Source: RGIG4097 sp045613765 (GTDB lineage: Bacteria; Bacillota; Clostridia; Christensenellales; CAG-917). From it: 64,000 bases of DNA. This document shows positions 25,303 to 34,119 of this stretch, one piece after another; the stretch's first letter is position 1, and every line of letters begins with the position of its first letter. The stretch is taken from assembly GCA_045613765.1 (NCBI GenBank), contig JAZLBO010000020.1:94601-158600 (forward strand). Reading direction: 5' to 3'. The notes below the pieces were generated by a model. It ran no database searches, had not been told where the DNA came from, and saw only the letters and a list, made by a program, of their open reading frames with translations. The translations under genes and the position numbers were made by a program.

Positions 25303-27057
25303 TTAGTATCTGTCACGTTTCACATACTTAGTATGCAAAATTTCGTGTGCTTTGTGGCTGCCGGGTTCTCCAAAGTATTCCTTATAGAGATCTTGGACGG
25401 CTGTGTTTTCGTGTGACTTACGGAGTGTCATTGCTTTGTCTGCATCATAGATTGCTTTTGCTCTCAATGCTTTGACATCCTTGGTGCTACGTGTGTATGC
25501 ATCAACGATAGGTTGACCACCACCGTTTACACAGCCACCGGGGCATGACATAACTTCAATGAAGTGATAGGGGCTTGTGCCTGCCTTGACTTCGTCCATA
25601 ACCTTTCTTGCATTGCCAAGACCACTGACGACACAGACTCTGACGTCCATACCTGCGACCTTGTAGGTTGCTTCCTTGATGCCTTCTGTGCCACGGACTT
25701 CGAGCCAATCAAGTGAAGGTGCGTCTTTCTTTTCAAGGACTTCGTAAACTGTACGGAGTGCTGCTTCCATAACGCCACCGGTTGCGCCAAAGATGAGGCC
25801 TGCGCCTGATGCCATACCGAGAGGTGCATCAAATTCGCCATCGGGAAGGTCATTAAAGAGGATACCCTTACGTTTGATGAGTTTTGCAAGTTCTCTTGTT
25901 GTGAGTGCGATATCGATATCGGGGACACCTGCTGCACTTTGGTCTGCTCTACCCTTTTCAAACTTCTTGGCTGTACAAGGCATGATTGAAACAACAACGA
26001 TATCCTTAGGATCCATACCCAACTTTTCTGCGTAGTATGTCTTGCATACTGCACCAAACATTTGTTGAGGGCTCTTGCATGATGAGAGATGATCCAGTTG
26101 TTCAGGGAAATTGTGTTCACAGAACTTGATCCATGCAGGTGAACAACTTGTGATCATAGGAAGTGTGTTGTTGTGTGCTTTGCCTGAAACTCTGTTGATG
26201 AATTCTGTGCCTTCTTCCATGATGGTAAGGTCTGCAGTGAAGTTGACATCAAACACGTCGTCAAAGCCGATTCTACGGAGTGCAGTGACCATCTTGCCTT
26301 CAACGTTTGTGCCCATAGGAAGACCAAATTCTTCGCCAAGGCCAACACGGACTGAAGGTGCTGTGCCAACGATAACTCTCTTTGAAGGATCTGCAAGTGC
26401 TTCAAGGACGTCATCAATTTCTTCTCTTTCGTGAAGTGCGCCAACGGGGCAAGCATTGATACATTGACCACAGCCTACGCATGCAACTTCATTGAGGTTC
26501 TTTTCAAATGCACAACCGATATGTGTGTCAAATCCACGTGCATTTGCGCCGATTGCTGACACTGTTTGTGTATGTTTACATACTGCAACACATCTACGGC
26601 AAAGGACACACTTGTTGTTGTCACGGACGATATAGGGTGTTGACATATCAATGGGATAATTGTTGGTGACACCACTGAAGCGATGTGCATCACAGCCCAT
26701 TTCGAGTGCGAGGGTTTGAAGTTCGCACTTGTTGTTTCTTGCACAGTTGAGGCAATCTTGTTTGTGGTCTGAAAGGATGAGTTCCAATGTGGTCTTTCTG
26801 CCTTCAAGAACTTTGGGTGTGTTGGTGAACACTTCCATGCCTTCGTTGCAGGGATAGACACATGCTGCGCAAAGACCTCTTGCGCCTTTGACTTCTACAA
26901 GACAGATACGGCATGCGCCGATTTCATTGATGCCTTTGAGATAGCAGAGTGTAGGAATTTTGATACCTGCAAGTCTTGATGCTTCCAAGATGGTTGTGCC
27001 TTCGGGGACTTGCACAGCAATACCGTTTATTTTTACATTGAGCATTTTCTTTTCCAT
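25303..27057 (-). CDS. hydA: [FeFe]-hydrogenase catalytic subunit, electron-bifurcating type
   Basis: Reduces protons with electrons from NADH and reduced ferredoxin. The protein is 584 residues. Domains in order: [2Fe-2S] (CYLKGINEIGACRICLVE), a His/Cys-ligated [4Fe-4S] (HKQDCLNCARNNKC), two [4Fe-4S] (CVLCRRCVAVCKH and CVGCGQCINACP) and the H-cluster domain. H-cluster motifs are TSCSPAWIKFCE (Ser replaces the second Cys of TSCCP), MPCTAKK and EVMSCPGGCVNGGGQP. The start at ATG 27057 has GAGGTG 4 bases upstream. It is the last gene of hydCBA, 11 bp after hydB. The assignment to a trimeric bifurcating complex rests on the operon. Confidence 0.95.
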   Translation of the reverse strand: MEKKMLNVKINGIAVQVPEGTTILEASRLAGIKIPTLCYLKGINEIGACRICLVEVKGARGLCAACVYPCNEGMEVFTNTPKVLEGRKTTLELILSDHKQDCLNCARNNKCELQTLALEMGCDAHRFSGVTNNYPIDMSTPYIVRDNNKCVLCRRCVAVCKHTQTVSAIGANARGFDTHIGCAFEKNLNEVACVGCGQCINACPVGALHEREEIDDVLEALADPSKRVIVGTAPSVRVGLGEEFGLPMGTNVEGKMVTALRRIGFDDVFDVNFTADLTIMEEGTEFINRVSGKAHNNTLPMITSCSPAWIKFCEHNFPEQLDHLSSCKSPQQMFGAVCKTYYAEKLGMDPKDIVVVSIMPCTAKKFEKGRADQSAAGVPDIDIALTTRELAKLIKRKGILFNDLPDGEFDAPLGMASGAGLIFGATGGVMEAALRTVYEVLEKKDAPSLDWLEVRGTEGIKEATYKVAGMDVRVCVVSGLGNARKVMDEVKAGTSPYHFIEVMSCPGGCVNGGGQPIVDAYTRSTKDVKALRAKAIYDADKAMTLRKSHENTAVQDLYKEYFGEPGSHKAHEILHTKYVKRDRY

Positions 27058-27068
27058 AGTTCACCTCA

Positions 27069-28937
27069 TTATTCTTTAACAATTGCGCCAAAGCGACAGG
27101 TGTCAATACATGCGCCACACTTGATACACTTGTTGACGTCAATGGTGAAGGGTTGCTTGATTACGCCACTGATTGCGCCCACAGGACACTTTCTTGAGCA
27201 AGCAGAACATCCAATACACTTGTCTTCCTTGATCTTGAATTGGACAAGACCTTTACATACGTGGCAAGGACATTTCTTGTCAACGATATGTGACACGTAT
27301 TCGTCACGGAAGTAACGGAGTGTTGAAAGGACGGGGTTGGGTGCTGTTTGACCAAGACCACAGAGTGAGTTTGCTTTGATGTAGTGGCAGAGTTTTTCCA
27401 TCTCGTCAAGATCTTCGAGAGTTGCCATACCTTTTGTGATTTTGTCAAGGTATTCAAGAAGTCTTCTTGTACCGATACGGCAAGGTGTACATTTGCCACA
27501 ACTTTCATCAACTGTAAATTCAAGGAAGAATTTTGCAATGTCAACCATACAGTTGTCTTCATCCATGACGATCATACCACCTGAGCCCATCATTGAGCCG
27601 ATTTCGATAAGGTTGTCATAGTCGATGGGAATATCAAAGTATTGTGAAGGAATACATCCACCTGAAGGGCCACCTGTTTGTGCTGCCTTGAACTTCTTGC
27701 CATTGGGAACGCCACCACCGATATCGTCAATGACTGTACGGAGTGTTGTGCCCATGGGGATTTCAACAAGACCTGTGTTGACAATCTTGCCACCAAGTGC
27801 AAAGACCTTTGTGCCTTTGGACTTTTCTGTGCCCATTGATGTAAACCAATCAACGCCCTTCAAGAGAATTTGAGGGATGTTTGCATAAGTTTCAACGTTG
27901 TTGAGAATTGTGGGTTTTCCAAACAAGCCTTTTACTGCAGGGAAAGGAGGTCTGGGGCGAGGTTCACCACGGTTGCCTTCGATTGAAACCATAAGTGCTG
28001 TTTCTTCGCCACAAACAAATGCGCCTGCGCCAAGACGTACGTCAAGATCAAAGTCAAAGCCTGTGCCAAGGATATTCTTGCCAAGGAATCCATATTCTTT
28101 TGCTTGTTCCAAAGCAATCTTAAGACGATTGACTGCGATAGGGTATTCTGCACGGACATACACATAGCCTTGGTTTGCACCGATTGCATAACCTGCGATT
28201 GTCATTGCTTCGATAACTGCATGAGGATCGCCTTCAAGGATACTTCTATCCATAAATGCACCGGGATCGCCTTCGTCTGCGTTGCAGCAAACGTATTTGA
28301 TAGGACCGGGAGATGCTGCTGCAAATTGCCACTTAAGACCTGTGGGGAAGCCTGCGCCACCTCTACCACGAAGACCACTTGCCTTCAATGTGTCAATGAC
28401 TTGTTGAGGTGTCATTTCTGTTAATGCTTTGATGAGTGCTTGATATCCGTCGTATGCGATATATTCATCAATAACTTCGGGGTTGATGACGCCACAGTTG
28501 CGGAGTGCAACACGTGTTTGATGTTTGTAGAATGTGCTTTCAGGGAGTGAAACCACAGGTTTGCCATCTTCTTTGTGAAGAAGTCTTTCAACGATACGTC
28601 CTTTGATGAGATGTTCTTCAACAAGTTCCTTGACGTCTTCGACTTGGACAAACGTGTAAAATGCGCCTTCGGGATATATGATGACGACGGGACCAACTGC
28701 GCAAAGTCCAAAACAGCCTGTTCTGACCATTTTTACGTCATTTTCAAGGCCGTGCTCTGCAAGAAGTTTGTGGAATTCATTGAGAATGTCACCGCTGTGG
28801 TTTGAAGTACATCCCGTTCCGCCACATACCAATACATGCCTTTTGGAAACATCCGTTGCAACGTGATTGTTGTCACGAATAAGAATTTCCGATTGCATAT
28901 TGTCTCTTATAGCCTTGATATCGGCAATACTCTTCAT
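27069..28937 (-). CDS. hydB: bifurcating hydrogenase NADH-binding flavoprotein subunit
   Basis: NuoF-like subunit that binds NADH and FMN and splits electrons between ferredoxin and the [FeFe] site. The protein is 622 residues. The N-terminal thioredoxin-like [2Fe-2S] domain has CGGTGCTSNHSG and CFGLCAVGPVV. The NuoF core has GRGGAGFPTGLKW (FMN/NADH), FVCGEETALMVSIEGNRGEP and the SCGKCTPCR cluster motif. The C-terminus adds two [4Fe-4S] clusters (CIGCSACSRKCP, CIKCGACIDTC). AGGAG precedes ATG 28937. It sits between hydC and hydA. Confidence 0.95.
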   Translation of the reverse strand: MKSIADIKAIRDNMQSEILIRDNNHVATDVSKRHVLVCGGTGCTSNHSGDILNEFHKLLAEHGLENDVKMVRTGCFGLCAVGPVVIIYPEGAFYTFVQVEDVKELVEEHLIKGRIVERLLHKEDGKPVVSLPESTFYKHQTRVALRNCGVINPEVIDEYIAYDGYQALIKALTEMTPQQVIDTLKASGLRGRGGAGFPTGLKWQFAAASPGPIKYVCCNADEGDPGAFMDRSILEGDPHAVIEAMTIAGYAIGANQGYVYVRAEYPIAVNRLKIALEQAKEYGFLGKNILGTGFDFDLDVRLGAGAFVCGEETALMVSIEGNRGEPRPRPPFPAVKGLFGKPTILNNVETYANIPQILLKGVDWFTSMGTEKSKGTKVFALGGKIVNTGLVEIPMGTTLRTVIDDIGGGVPNGKKFKAAQTGGPSGGCIPSQYFDIPIDYDNLIEIGSMMGSGGMIVMDEDNCMVDIAKFFLEFTVDESCGKCTPCRIGTRRLLEYLDKITKGMATLEDLDEMEKLCHYIKANSLCGLGQTAPNPVLSTLRYFRDEYVSHIVDKKCPCHVCKGLVQFKIKEDKCIGCSACSRKCPVGAISGVIKQPFTIDVNKCIKCGACIDTCRFGAIVKE

Positions 28938-29022
28938 AATTTTTTTACTCCTCCAATGTATATCAAATCTTTTAATTCAAATTTTGTACGCAGTGCCAAC
29001 TGACACAACGTTGTCGGTGGTA

Positions 29023-29523
29023 TTAGTCGCGATATTTTGCAACGATGCCGGGGATTTGGTCAGTGGTGACTTTGCCGTAAACTTCGTCGCCAACTGTCAT
29101 AACGGGTGCAAGACCACAACAACCGATACAACGTGTTGCTGTCAATGAGAATCTGCCGTCTGCAGTTGTTTCGCCATCTTTGAGTCCAAGGACAGTTTCG
29201 AGTTTGTTGAACACGTCCCCACTGCCTTTGACGTAACATGCTGTGCCAAGGCATACTGCAAAGGGATATTCTCCCTTGGGGTTGAGGACGAATTGACTGT
29301 AAAATGTTGCAACACCAAAGACTTCTTCAACTGATACGCCAAGTTCTTCTGCAACCATGGTTTGAACTTCGATGGGAAGGTAGCCATAGATTTCTTGAGC
29401 AGTTTGAAGTGCAGGCATAAGACTGCCGGGCATCTTTGCGATTTCTTTGAGTTCTGCGCGAAGTTGTTTTTCTTGTTCGGCAGTGCCTTTGAATGCAACT
29501 GTGGTCAGTTTGATTTTTGACAT
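29023..29523 (-). CDS. hydC: bifurcating hydrogenase NuoE-like [2Fe-2S] subunit
   Basis: Small electron-transfer subunit of 166 residues. It has the NuoE thioredoxin-like fold: GYLPIEVQTMVAEELGVS, GVATFYSQF, and the cluster ligands CLGTAC and RCIGCCGLAP. The start was set to ATG 29523 because GGAGG lies 6 bases upstream; an in-frame TTG at 29535 overlaps that ribosome site. First gene of hydCBA, behind a clear promoter. A gap of 85 bp separates it from hydB with no terminator. Confidence 0.95.
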   Translation of the reverse strand: MSKIKLTTVAFKGTAEQEKQLRAELKEIAKMPGSLMPALQTAQEIYGYLPIEVQTMVAEELGVSVEEVFGVATFYSQFVLNPKGEYPFAVCLGTACYVKGSGDVFNKLETVLGLKDGETTADGRFSLTATRCIGCCGLAPVMTVGDEVYGKVTTDQIPGIVAKYRD

Positions 29524-29608
29524 ATTTTCCTCCAAAAGATTGCTTTTTTCTTTTTTGATATTACGTATGTATGTGACGCGTGTGCATTATGCACGCAATC
29601 ATATATAG

Positions 29609-29637
29609 ATTCTATCACAACCACACTAAAATTGCAA
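29609..29637 (-). promoter_or_regulatory. promoter of the hydCBA operon
   Basis: On the minus strand, TTGCAA, 17-bp spacer, TAGAAT. A palindrome GTGCAT-T-ATGCAC at 29582-29594 lies just downstream of the expected start point and could be an operator. Confidence 0.7.
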
Positions 29638-29739
29638 GAGTGAATTTTTGAAATCACTTACAAAAATCCCCATTGTTTGACACATCTTTCTTTTTTTTGA
29701 TATGTTTTCGGCAATCTAAACATAAATAATGCAAAAATA

Positions 29740-29767
29740 AAAAGCCCGACAGCGTCGAACTTTTTTT
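29740..29767. terminator. terminator between nadE and hydC
   Basis: CCGAC-AGC-GTCGA-type hairpin flanked by A and T runs, 43 bp behind the nadE stop on the minus strand. A second T-run allows function in either direction. Confidence 0.65.
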
Positions 29768-29810
29768 GAAAATCTTTGATTTTTGAAATGATTTGTCTTT
29801 AGTAAATTGA

Positions 29811-30557
29811 TTAATTGGGGAAATATCTTGGCATACTGCGTTTGTGGGCAGTTGTTTTGAAGGCTCTTTCTATCTTTTGCTTGTCCCCTTCTTCAACTTC
29901 TCCACCACGGCAATATGCAGTGATTGCGCTATATGTGACACCCATATCTTTTTCATCAGTTTGACCCTCATAAAGACCTGCGCTGGGTTCTTTGTCAATT
30001 ATGCTCTTGGGTGCATCAAGTTCACGGAGAAGTGCGTACACTTCAGGCACTGTCAAATCTGCAATAGGATTGAAATCACAAGCACCATCACCCCACTTTG
30101 TAAAGTAGCCCATGGTCATTTCACAAAGGTTGCCCGTGCCTGCCACAAGATAGCCCTTTGCTTGACCGAGTGAATACAAAACCGTCATTCTAAGACGGGG
30201 ATTTGCATTGGCAGGTGCCATTTTGCCTGCATATTCACTGACAACATCTTTGCCGATTTCATCACCGATTGCACTCATAAGTGCTTGCTTTGTTTCTGTC
30301 AAATCAACAACTATTTGGGGTATGCCAAACTTTTCGCCTGCAATGACTGCATCATCCTTGTCACTTCCGTAATTGCGCTTTGATTCGCAGGGCATAATGA
30401 CACCAAGGACGTTGTCTGTTGCAAGTTTTGCAAGTGCTGCAACAAGGGTACAATCTTTGCCACCACTATTGCCATATATGATACCTTTTGCGCCAGTTTC
30501 TTTGAGCAAATTCTTGATCCACTCAACTCTTTCTTGTATGGTTTGTTTTACGTCCAT
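29811..30557 (-). CDS. nadE: ammonia-dependent NAD synthetase
   Basis: Converts deamido-NAD to NAD with ATP and ammonia. The protein is 248 residues from ATG 30557, which has GAGGT 5 bases upstream. The ATP-pyrophosphatase loop reads YGNSGGKDCTL near residue 30, with Cys where most relatives have Ser. Further family blocks are GTGNLCEMTMGYFTKWGDGACD and AGLYEGQTDEKDMGV. No glutaminase domain is fused, so ammonia is taken directly or from a partner. It is a single gene with terminators on both sides. Confidence 0.93.
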   Translation of the reverse strand: MDVKQTIQERVEWIKNLLKETGAKGIIYGNSGGKDCTLVAALAKLATDNVLGVIMPCESKRNYGSDKDDAVIAGEKFGIPQIVVDLTETKQALMSAIGDEIGKDVVSEYAGKMAPANANPRLRMTVLYSLGQAKGYLVAGTGNLCEMTMGYFTKWGDGACDFNPIADLTVPEVYALLRELDAPKSIIDKEPSAGLYEGQTDEKDMGVTYSAITAYCRGGEVEEGDKQKIERAFKTTAHKRSMPRYFPN

Positions 30558-30693
30558 AAAATACCTCAATTTCTTTATGCTCTAATTCTACCACAAAAAC
30601 CCAATTTTTCAAGTTATTTTTATAATTATTTCCACAATGTACATAGAACAATTTATACCGTAGAGGCTTCATGCAACGCAGCTGCAATTCATC

Positions 30694-30724
30694 AAAAAAA
30701 GCACTTGGGTGAGTGCTTTTTGTT
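30694..30724. terminator. terminator behind the XRE membrane regulator
   Basis: AAAAAGCACT / AGTGCTTTTT hairpin; it serves the minus-strand unit 32626-30729. Confidence 0.8.
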
Positions 30725-30728
30725 TTGC

Positions 30729-31343
30729 TTATTCTTCAGTTTTTTCTACGGTTTTCTTTTGCCAAGACCATTTGCCACAGCCTGGGCATTTCATATATCT
30801 TGTTCTGCCCATGTGCATTGCGCCATAGACTTGACTAAATGTTGGCACGTGAACGTGTCCACACTTTTCGCACTTATAATAGCCTGCCACTTGCTCAATC
30901 TTTGTGCAAATCACGAAACAAGGGATTGCGATCACTGCGCCCACTGCTATAATTGTAAATTTCGACCAGTCTGGCATAGTCACAAACGAGGCAACCATAC
31001 AACCAGCCAGCAATATGCACGTTGCAAGCACACCAAGGAAAATTTCTATGTTGAGAAGACGCTTGTCAGCTTGTTGTTTTTCTTTGACGATTTCAAGAAG
31101 TTGTGCGTCTTTTATGTCAGGACGATCGCCTTCAACTCTTTCTCCGTTCAAAAGGTCGGTGACTGTTATATCAAGGATATCGCAAAGTTCGAGCATAAGT
31201 GATGCGTCGGGCATGGCTCTGCCTGTTTCCCATTTGGACACTGCTCTATCTGTTATATTAAGTTTTTCTGCAAGTTGTGATTGAGTGAGAGATTTCTCTT
31301 TTCTGCAATCTGCGATAAATTTGCCAATTTTGATTTGATTCAT
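30729..31343 (-). CDS. membrane-bound XRE-family regulator with C-terminal zinc ribbon
   Basis: Predicted 204-residue one-component regulator. Residues about 4-60 are a helix-turn-helix (GKFIADCRKEKSLTQSQLAE, VSKWETGRAMPD). Two membrane helices lie at about 100-120 and 130-150. The C-terminus has CEKCGHVHVP and MKCPGCGKWSW, a four-cysteine zinc site. The start is ATG 31343 with AGGAGG 6 bases upstream; a GTG 18 bases earlier is less suitable. It is 14 bp behind the acetyltransferase gene. Such proteins probably sense the membrane or a zinc-binding ligand; the target genes are unknown. Confidence 0.8.
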   Translation of the reverse strand: MNQIKIGKFIADCRKEKSLTQSQLAEKLNITDRAVSKWETGRAMPDASLMLELCDILDITVTDLLNGERVEGDRPDIKDAQLLEIVKEKQQADKRLLNIEIFLGVLATCILLAGCMVASFVTMPDWSKFTIIAVGAVIAIPCFVICTKIEQVAGYYKCEKCGHVHVPTFSQVYGAMHMGRTRYMKCPGCGKWSWQKKTVEKTEE

Positions 31344-31357
31344 ATCGCACCTCCTAC

Positions 31358-31942
31358 TCACATAATATAGTCACAATTCTTTTTTGTAAACATACCATTG
31401 GTTGAGTTGACAAAACTCTGTGATTTTCTTCTTATATGGTAATATGCGCAGTTGTGCAATTTGCCATTGTAGGACACTTGGTCGGTGTGGTTGACCTTGG
31501 TCATGCCTGCCTTTTCCATAACTCGAAAACTTGCCACATTTCCTTCAAATGCCCCTGCCTTGACAAGATCATATCCCATATCAAAGAGTGCTTTTATTGA
31601 CGCAATCAGGGTTTCTGTGGCATATCCACGGCACTTAAAGTGTGGATTTATCACATAACCCAGTTCAATTTCGCCGTTTTCAATTTCCACGTCATTGACA
31701 AACCCTATGAGTTTTGTGCCAAGATAGACACCGTACACAAACCTGCTTTCATCATTTGAGAGTGCGACAAGTCTGTGGAAAAGATTTCCCATATCTTCCC
31801 TATCTTTGAATACGGGCAACATATAGGTCAAAGACACTTCTTCCATGGCGAAAATATCGCACATATCGTTTATGCTTTCTTCTGCGATTGAGGTCAGTGT
31901 CAATCTTTCCGTTGTAATTGTTGTGGGTTTTGGATTTGTCAT
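31358..31942 (-). CDS. GNAT acetyltransferase, RimJ/RimL-like
   Basis: Protein of 194 residues. It begins with the typical TERLTLTSIAEE and has the acetyl-CoA loop in VINPHFKCRGYATETL and the C-terminal block FEGNVASFRVMEKAGM. It probably acetylates an alpha-amino group or a small amine; the substrate is unknown. It is 3 bp downstream of the HAD phosphatase and directly before the XRE regulator, so all three are likely co-transcribed. The last 25 residues, rich in Asn/Thr/Lys, extend past the family core. Confidence 0.85.
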   Translation of the reverse strand: MTNPKPTTITTERLTLTSIAEESINDMCDIFAMEEVSLTYMLPVFKDREDMGNLFHRLVALSNDESRFVYGVYLGTKLIGFVNDVEIENGEIELGYVINPHFKCRGYATETLIASIKALFDMGYDLVKAGAFEGNVASFRVMEKAGMTKVNHTDQVSYNGKLHNCAYYHIRRKSQSFVNSTNGMFTKKNCDYIM

Positions 31943-31945
31943 AGT

Positions 31946-32626
31946 TTATAGTGTAAGAAGATATTGCAAGGCTTGGTTGACACTGTCAAAGTTGACAGTC
32001 ACTTTGGTCTTGTCTTTGACTTTGACACCAACAGAAAGCCCTGCGTAATCAAACATAGGATAATCGTTGATGCCGTCGCCAACTGCCACAAAATCCTTGC
32101 TTTCAAGTCCCAAAAGATTGGCAAGATATTCAAGTCCACCACGCTTGCTCACGTCGGTGGGCACAATGTCAAAGCAATCAACTTGTCTATATACGGTTAT
32201 GCCGTCAATGTGGTGTTGGTTGATGAATTCTTCTATTTCGTCAAACAAGTTTTCGTTGTTTGGGAAGGCAGTCAATTCTATCTCGTTGGGTTGAAACCAG
32301 ATATTTGCGCCAAACTTGTCTTCCATATCTGCACGGAGTGATTTCAACTTGCGCACTACGCCAAGTTTTTTGGTTGTCAAATGATATTCCACAGGTGGAA
32401 GGTGCACACCAAACTGTATGACACCACCGTTTTCCCCCACAAAGACAGGGGCTTTCAACCCCACTTGACGAAACATACCAACAAGATAATATGTGGGCTT
32501 GCCAGAGCAAATGCAGATACGGTTGCCCTTGTCTTCCAACTCTTTCAACAACGCAACGTCTTCAGGCAAAATCTCCTTGCCTATTGCACACAACGTGCTA
32601 TCCAAATCAAATACAATACATCTCAT
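31946..32626 (-). CDS. HAD-superfamily sugar-phosphatase-like hydrolase
   Basis: HAD-IIB (Cof-type) phosphatase of 226 residues. Motif I is FDLDSTLC (second Asp replaced by Ser: DLDST), motif II Ser is in ICSGKP, motif III Lys is in DVSKRGG, and motif IV is VGDGINDYPMF. The small cap lies in the middle. Size and motifs are close to the phosphoglycolate/mannosyl-phosphate phosphatase branch. It is the first gene of a three-gene unit with the acetyltransferase and the XRE regulator. The natural substrate is not known. Confidence 0.85.
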   Translation of the reverse strand: MRCIVFDLDSTLCAIGKEILPEDVALLKELEDKGNRICICSGKPTYYLVGMFRQVGLKAPVFVGENGGVIQFGVHLPPVEYHLTTKKLGVVRKLKSLRADMEDKFGANIWFQPNEIELTAFPNNENLFDEIEEFINQHHIDGITVYRQVDCFDIVPTDVSKRGGLEYLANLLGLESKDFVAVGDGINDYPMFDYAGLSVGVKVKDKTKVTVNFDSVNQALQYLLTL

Positions 32627-32770
32627 AGTTTTATCCTTGTATTGATAATTTTATCAATATTTGTCGATTTAGTCAATATTGTATTCCTTTTAAACATCTA
32701 ATTGTTTTGTGGCTATTCCACCAAGTTTTGCCACATAGTTGGGTTTTAATATATACATTCCAAATTCACC

Positions 32771-33164
32771 CATAAAAAAAACAAGCATAAATGCTTATCC
32801 TTGTGGGGTGCGTGCCAGGGTGTACTTGCAAGGAGCAAAGCGACGAGATAGTGAGCCGAGTGAGTTTACTCATATAGGCGAGCGCCACTCACACGGTGTG
32901 AGTTCTACACCAAAGGTGTGTTGTGCGTTGCACAACAAAGTCTCACTGGACAAAAAAAAGACAAGCATTTCTGCTTATCCTTGTATGATGCGAGCCAGTG
33001 TGTACTTGCAAGGAGCAAAGCGACGAGATAGTGAGCCGAGTGAGTTTACTCATATAGGCGAGCGCCACTCACACGGTGTGAGTTCTACACCATAGGTGTG
33101 TTGTGCATCGCACAACAAAGTCTCACTGACCGCAAAAAAAAGACAAGCATTTCTGCTTGTCTGT
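32771..33164 (-). repeat. tRNA-Leu-linked tandem elements (two copies)
   Basis: Copy A covers 33164-32986 and copy B 32985-32804, followed by a third terminator hairpin to 32771. After the tRNA terminator comes GCGGTCAGTGAGACTT and, 32 bp later, GAACTCACAC, which is the tRNA T-arm inverted. The 32-bp insert folds as TTGTGC/GCACAA and CACC-TAT-GGTG. The forward T-arm (CCGTGTGAGT ... AAGTACACACTGGC) is split by about 58 bp with a GAGT-AA-ACTC hairpin and CTCGGCTCACTATCTC. The two copies are about 90 percent alike by eye. No gene is supported. Confidence 0.85.
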
Positions 33165-33247
33165 TGGTGCGGCCAGTGAGACTTGAACTCACACGGTCCC
33201 CCATACGCCCCTCAAACGTACGCGTCTGCCTGTTCCGCCATGGCCGC
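33165..33247 (-). tRNA. tRNA-Leu (anticodon GAG)
   Basis: Acceptor GCGGCCA pairs with TGGCCGC, followed by A and an encoded CCA. The anticodon stem TACGT/GCGTA closes loop TTGAGGG, giving GAG (CTC codon). The long variable arm is typical of leucine, and the T-stem is GTGAG/CTCAC. On the 3' side it runs into the tandem elements. Confidence 0.95.
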
Positions 33248-33258
33248 ACAGTGTCATT

Positions 33259-33287
33259 ATTATACGATAGGGATTTGAACTTGTCAA
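33259..33287 (-). promoter_or_regulatory. tRNA-Leu(GAG) promoter
   Basis: TTGACA, 17-bp spacer, TATAAT, 11 bp before the mature 5' end. Confidence 0.9.
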
Positions 33288-33336
33288 CAAATTTCAATTA
33301 AATTGTCAACTTTTTTCTTTGGGAATATATTGTATT

Positions 33337-33480
33337 ATGTTGGAAAAGGACGCTGACATCAATTTGCTTGCCGTTGCAATGGCAAAAACCATTGCCGAAG
33401 GGTGCGATAAAACTGAAATACTGAAGATATTGCACTTGCTCACGTTGTTGCAAACAGCGTTGCGCACGTATATCATTTGA
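33337..33480 (+). CDS. small hypothetical protein (47 residues)
   Basis: Short open frame MLEKDADINLLAVAMAKTIA and onward, ending LLQTALRTYII. It is amphipathic and mostly helical, with a pattern like small clostridial proteins of about 45-60 residues that have an acidic start and a Leu/Ile-rich end. No strong ribosome site is seen (GGGA about 13 bases upstream), and the only nearby promoter points away. It fills the gap between tRNA-Leu and the phosphoribosyltransferase gene. No function is proposed. Confidence 0.45.
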   Translation: MLEKDADINLLAVAMAKTIAEGCDKTEILKILHLLTLLQTALRTYII

Positions 33481-33526
33481 TGATTATATATTATATTTTT
33501 TTATTTATATTTTGTCAAAATTTGTA

Positions 33527-33555
33527 TTGCCAAAACCGAAGTCTTAATGTATAAT
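33527..33555 (+). promoter_or_regulatory. promoter of the phosphoribosyltransferase gene
   Basis: TTGCCA, 17-bp spacer, TATAAT, 18 bp before the start codon, so the untranslated leader must be very short. Confidence 0.8.
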
Positions 33556-33573
33556 ATGCGAGCGAGGTAAATT

Positions 33574-34119
33574 ATGAGCAATTATTCACTTGATATCAAA
33601 GGTTACAAAACCGAACTCCCTATCCTTCCTTTGCCCAGTGGTGTGAAGATTTGTTTCTTCAATCTCCATGGTGATGTGGCACTCACAGAGCATTGTGGCA
33701 AGGAACTTGCAAAACTCCTCAGTGATTGTGACGTTATTCTCACTGCAGAGTCAAAAGGATTGCAACTCTCACACGTTATTGCAAGAGAACTTGGTCATCC
33801 CTTCTATGCAGTTGCAAGAAAGAACAAGAAACTCTATATGCAAGACGGCATTGAAGTGCAATATGGCAGTTCAATCACAACAGGCAAAGATCAATGCTTG
33901 TACCTTTCAAAGCACGACGTAGATTTGCTTGCAGGCAAGAAAGTTGCAATCGTTGATGACGTTGTGTCAACAGGCGCATCACTCCTTGGTCTTGAAGCAC
34001 TTGTCAAACTTGCAGGTGGCATCATCCACAAGAAAGCATTTGTCCTTGCAGAAGGCAGTGCAGCAAAGCGTGATGACGTCATATATCTTGCACCTATCCC
34101 CATTATTCTCCCCGAATAA
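33574..34119 (+). CDS. adenine/xanthine-type phosphoribosyltransferase
   Basis: Purine salvage type I phosphoribosyltransferase of 181 residues. The PRPP loop is VAIVDDVVSTGASL near residue 130. The N-terminal half has AESKGLQLSHVIARELG and a YMQDGIEVQYGSS hood-like segment, closest by eye to adenine phosphoribosyltransferases. GAGG lies before ATG 33574. It stands alone, with a promoter and a terminator. The base used (adenine, xanthine or other) cannot be fixed from sequence. Confidence 0.85.
   Translation: MSNYSLDIKGYKTELPILPLPSGVKICFFNLHGDVALTEHCGKELAKLLSDCDVILTAESKGLQLSHVIARELGHPFYAVARKNKKLYMQDGIEVQYGSSITTGKDQCLYLSKHDVDLLAGKKVAIVDDVVSTGASLLGLEALVKLAGGIIHKKAFVLAEGSAAKRDDVIYLAPIPIILPE

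Noticed and set aside
32739..33095. Open frame of 118 codons with internal protein repeats
   Set aside because: It is a translation of the two tRNA-Leu-linked repeat copies, antisense to the tRNA unit.
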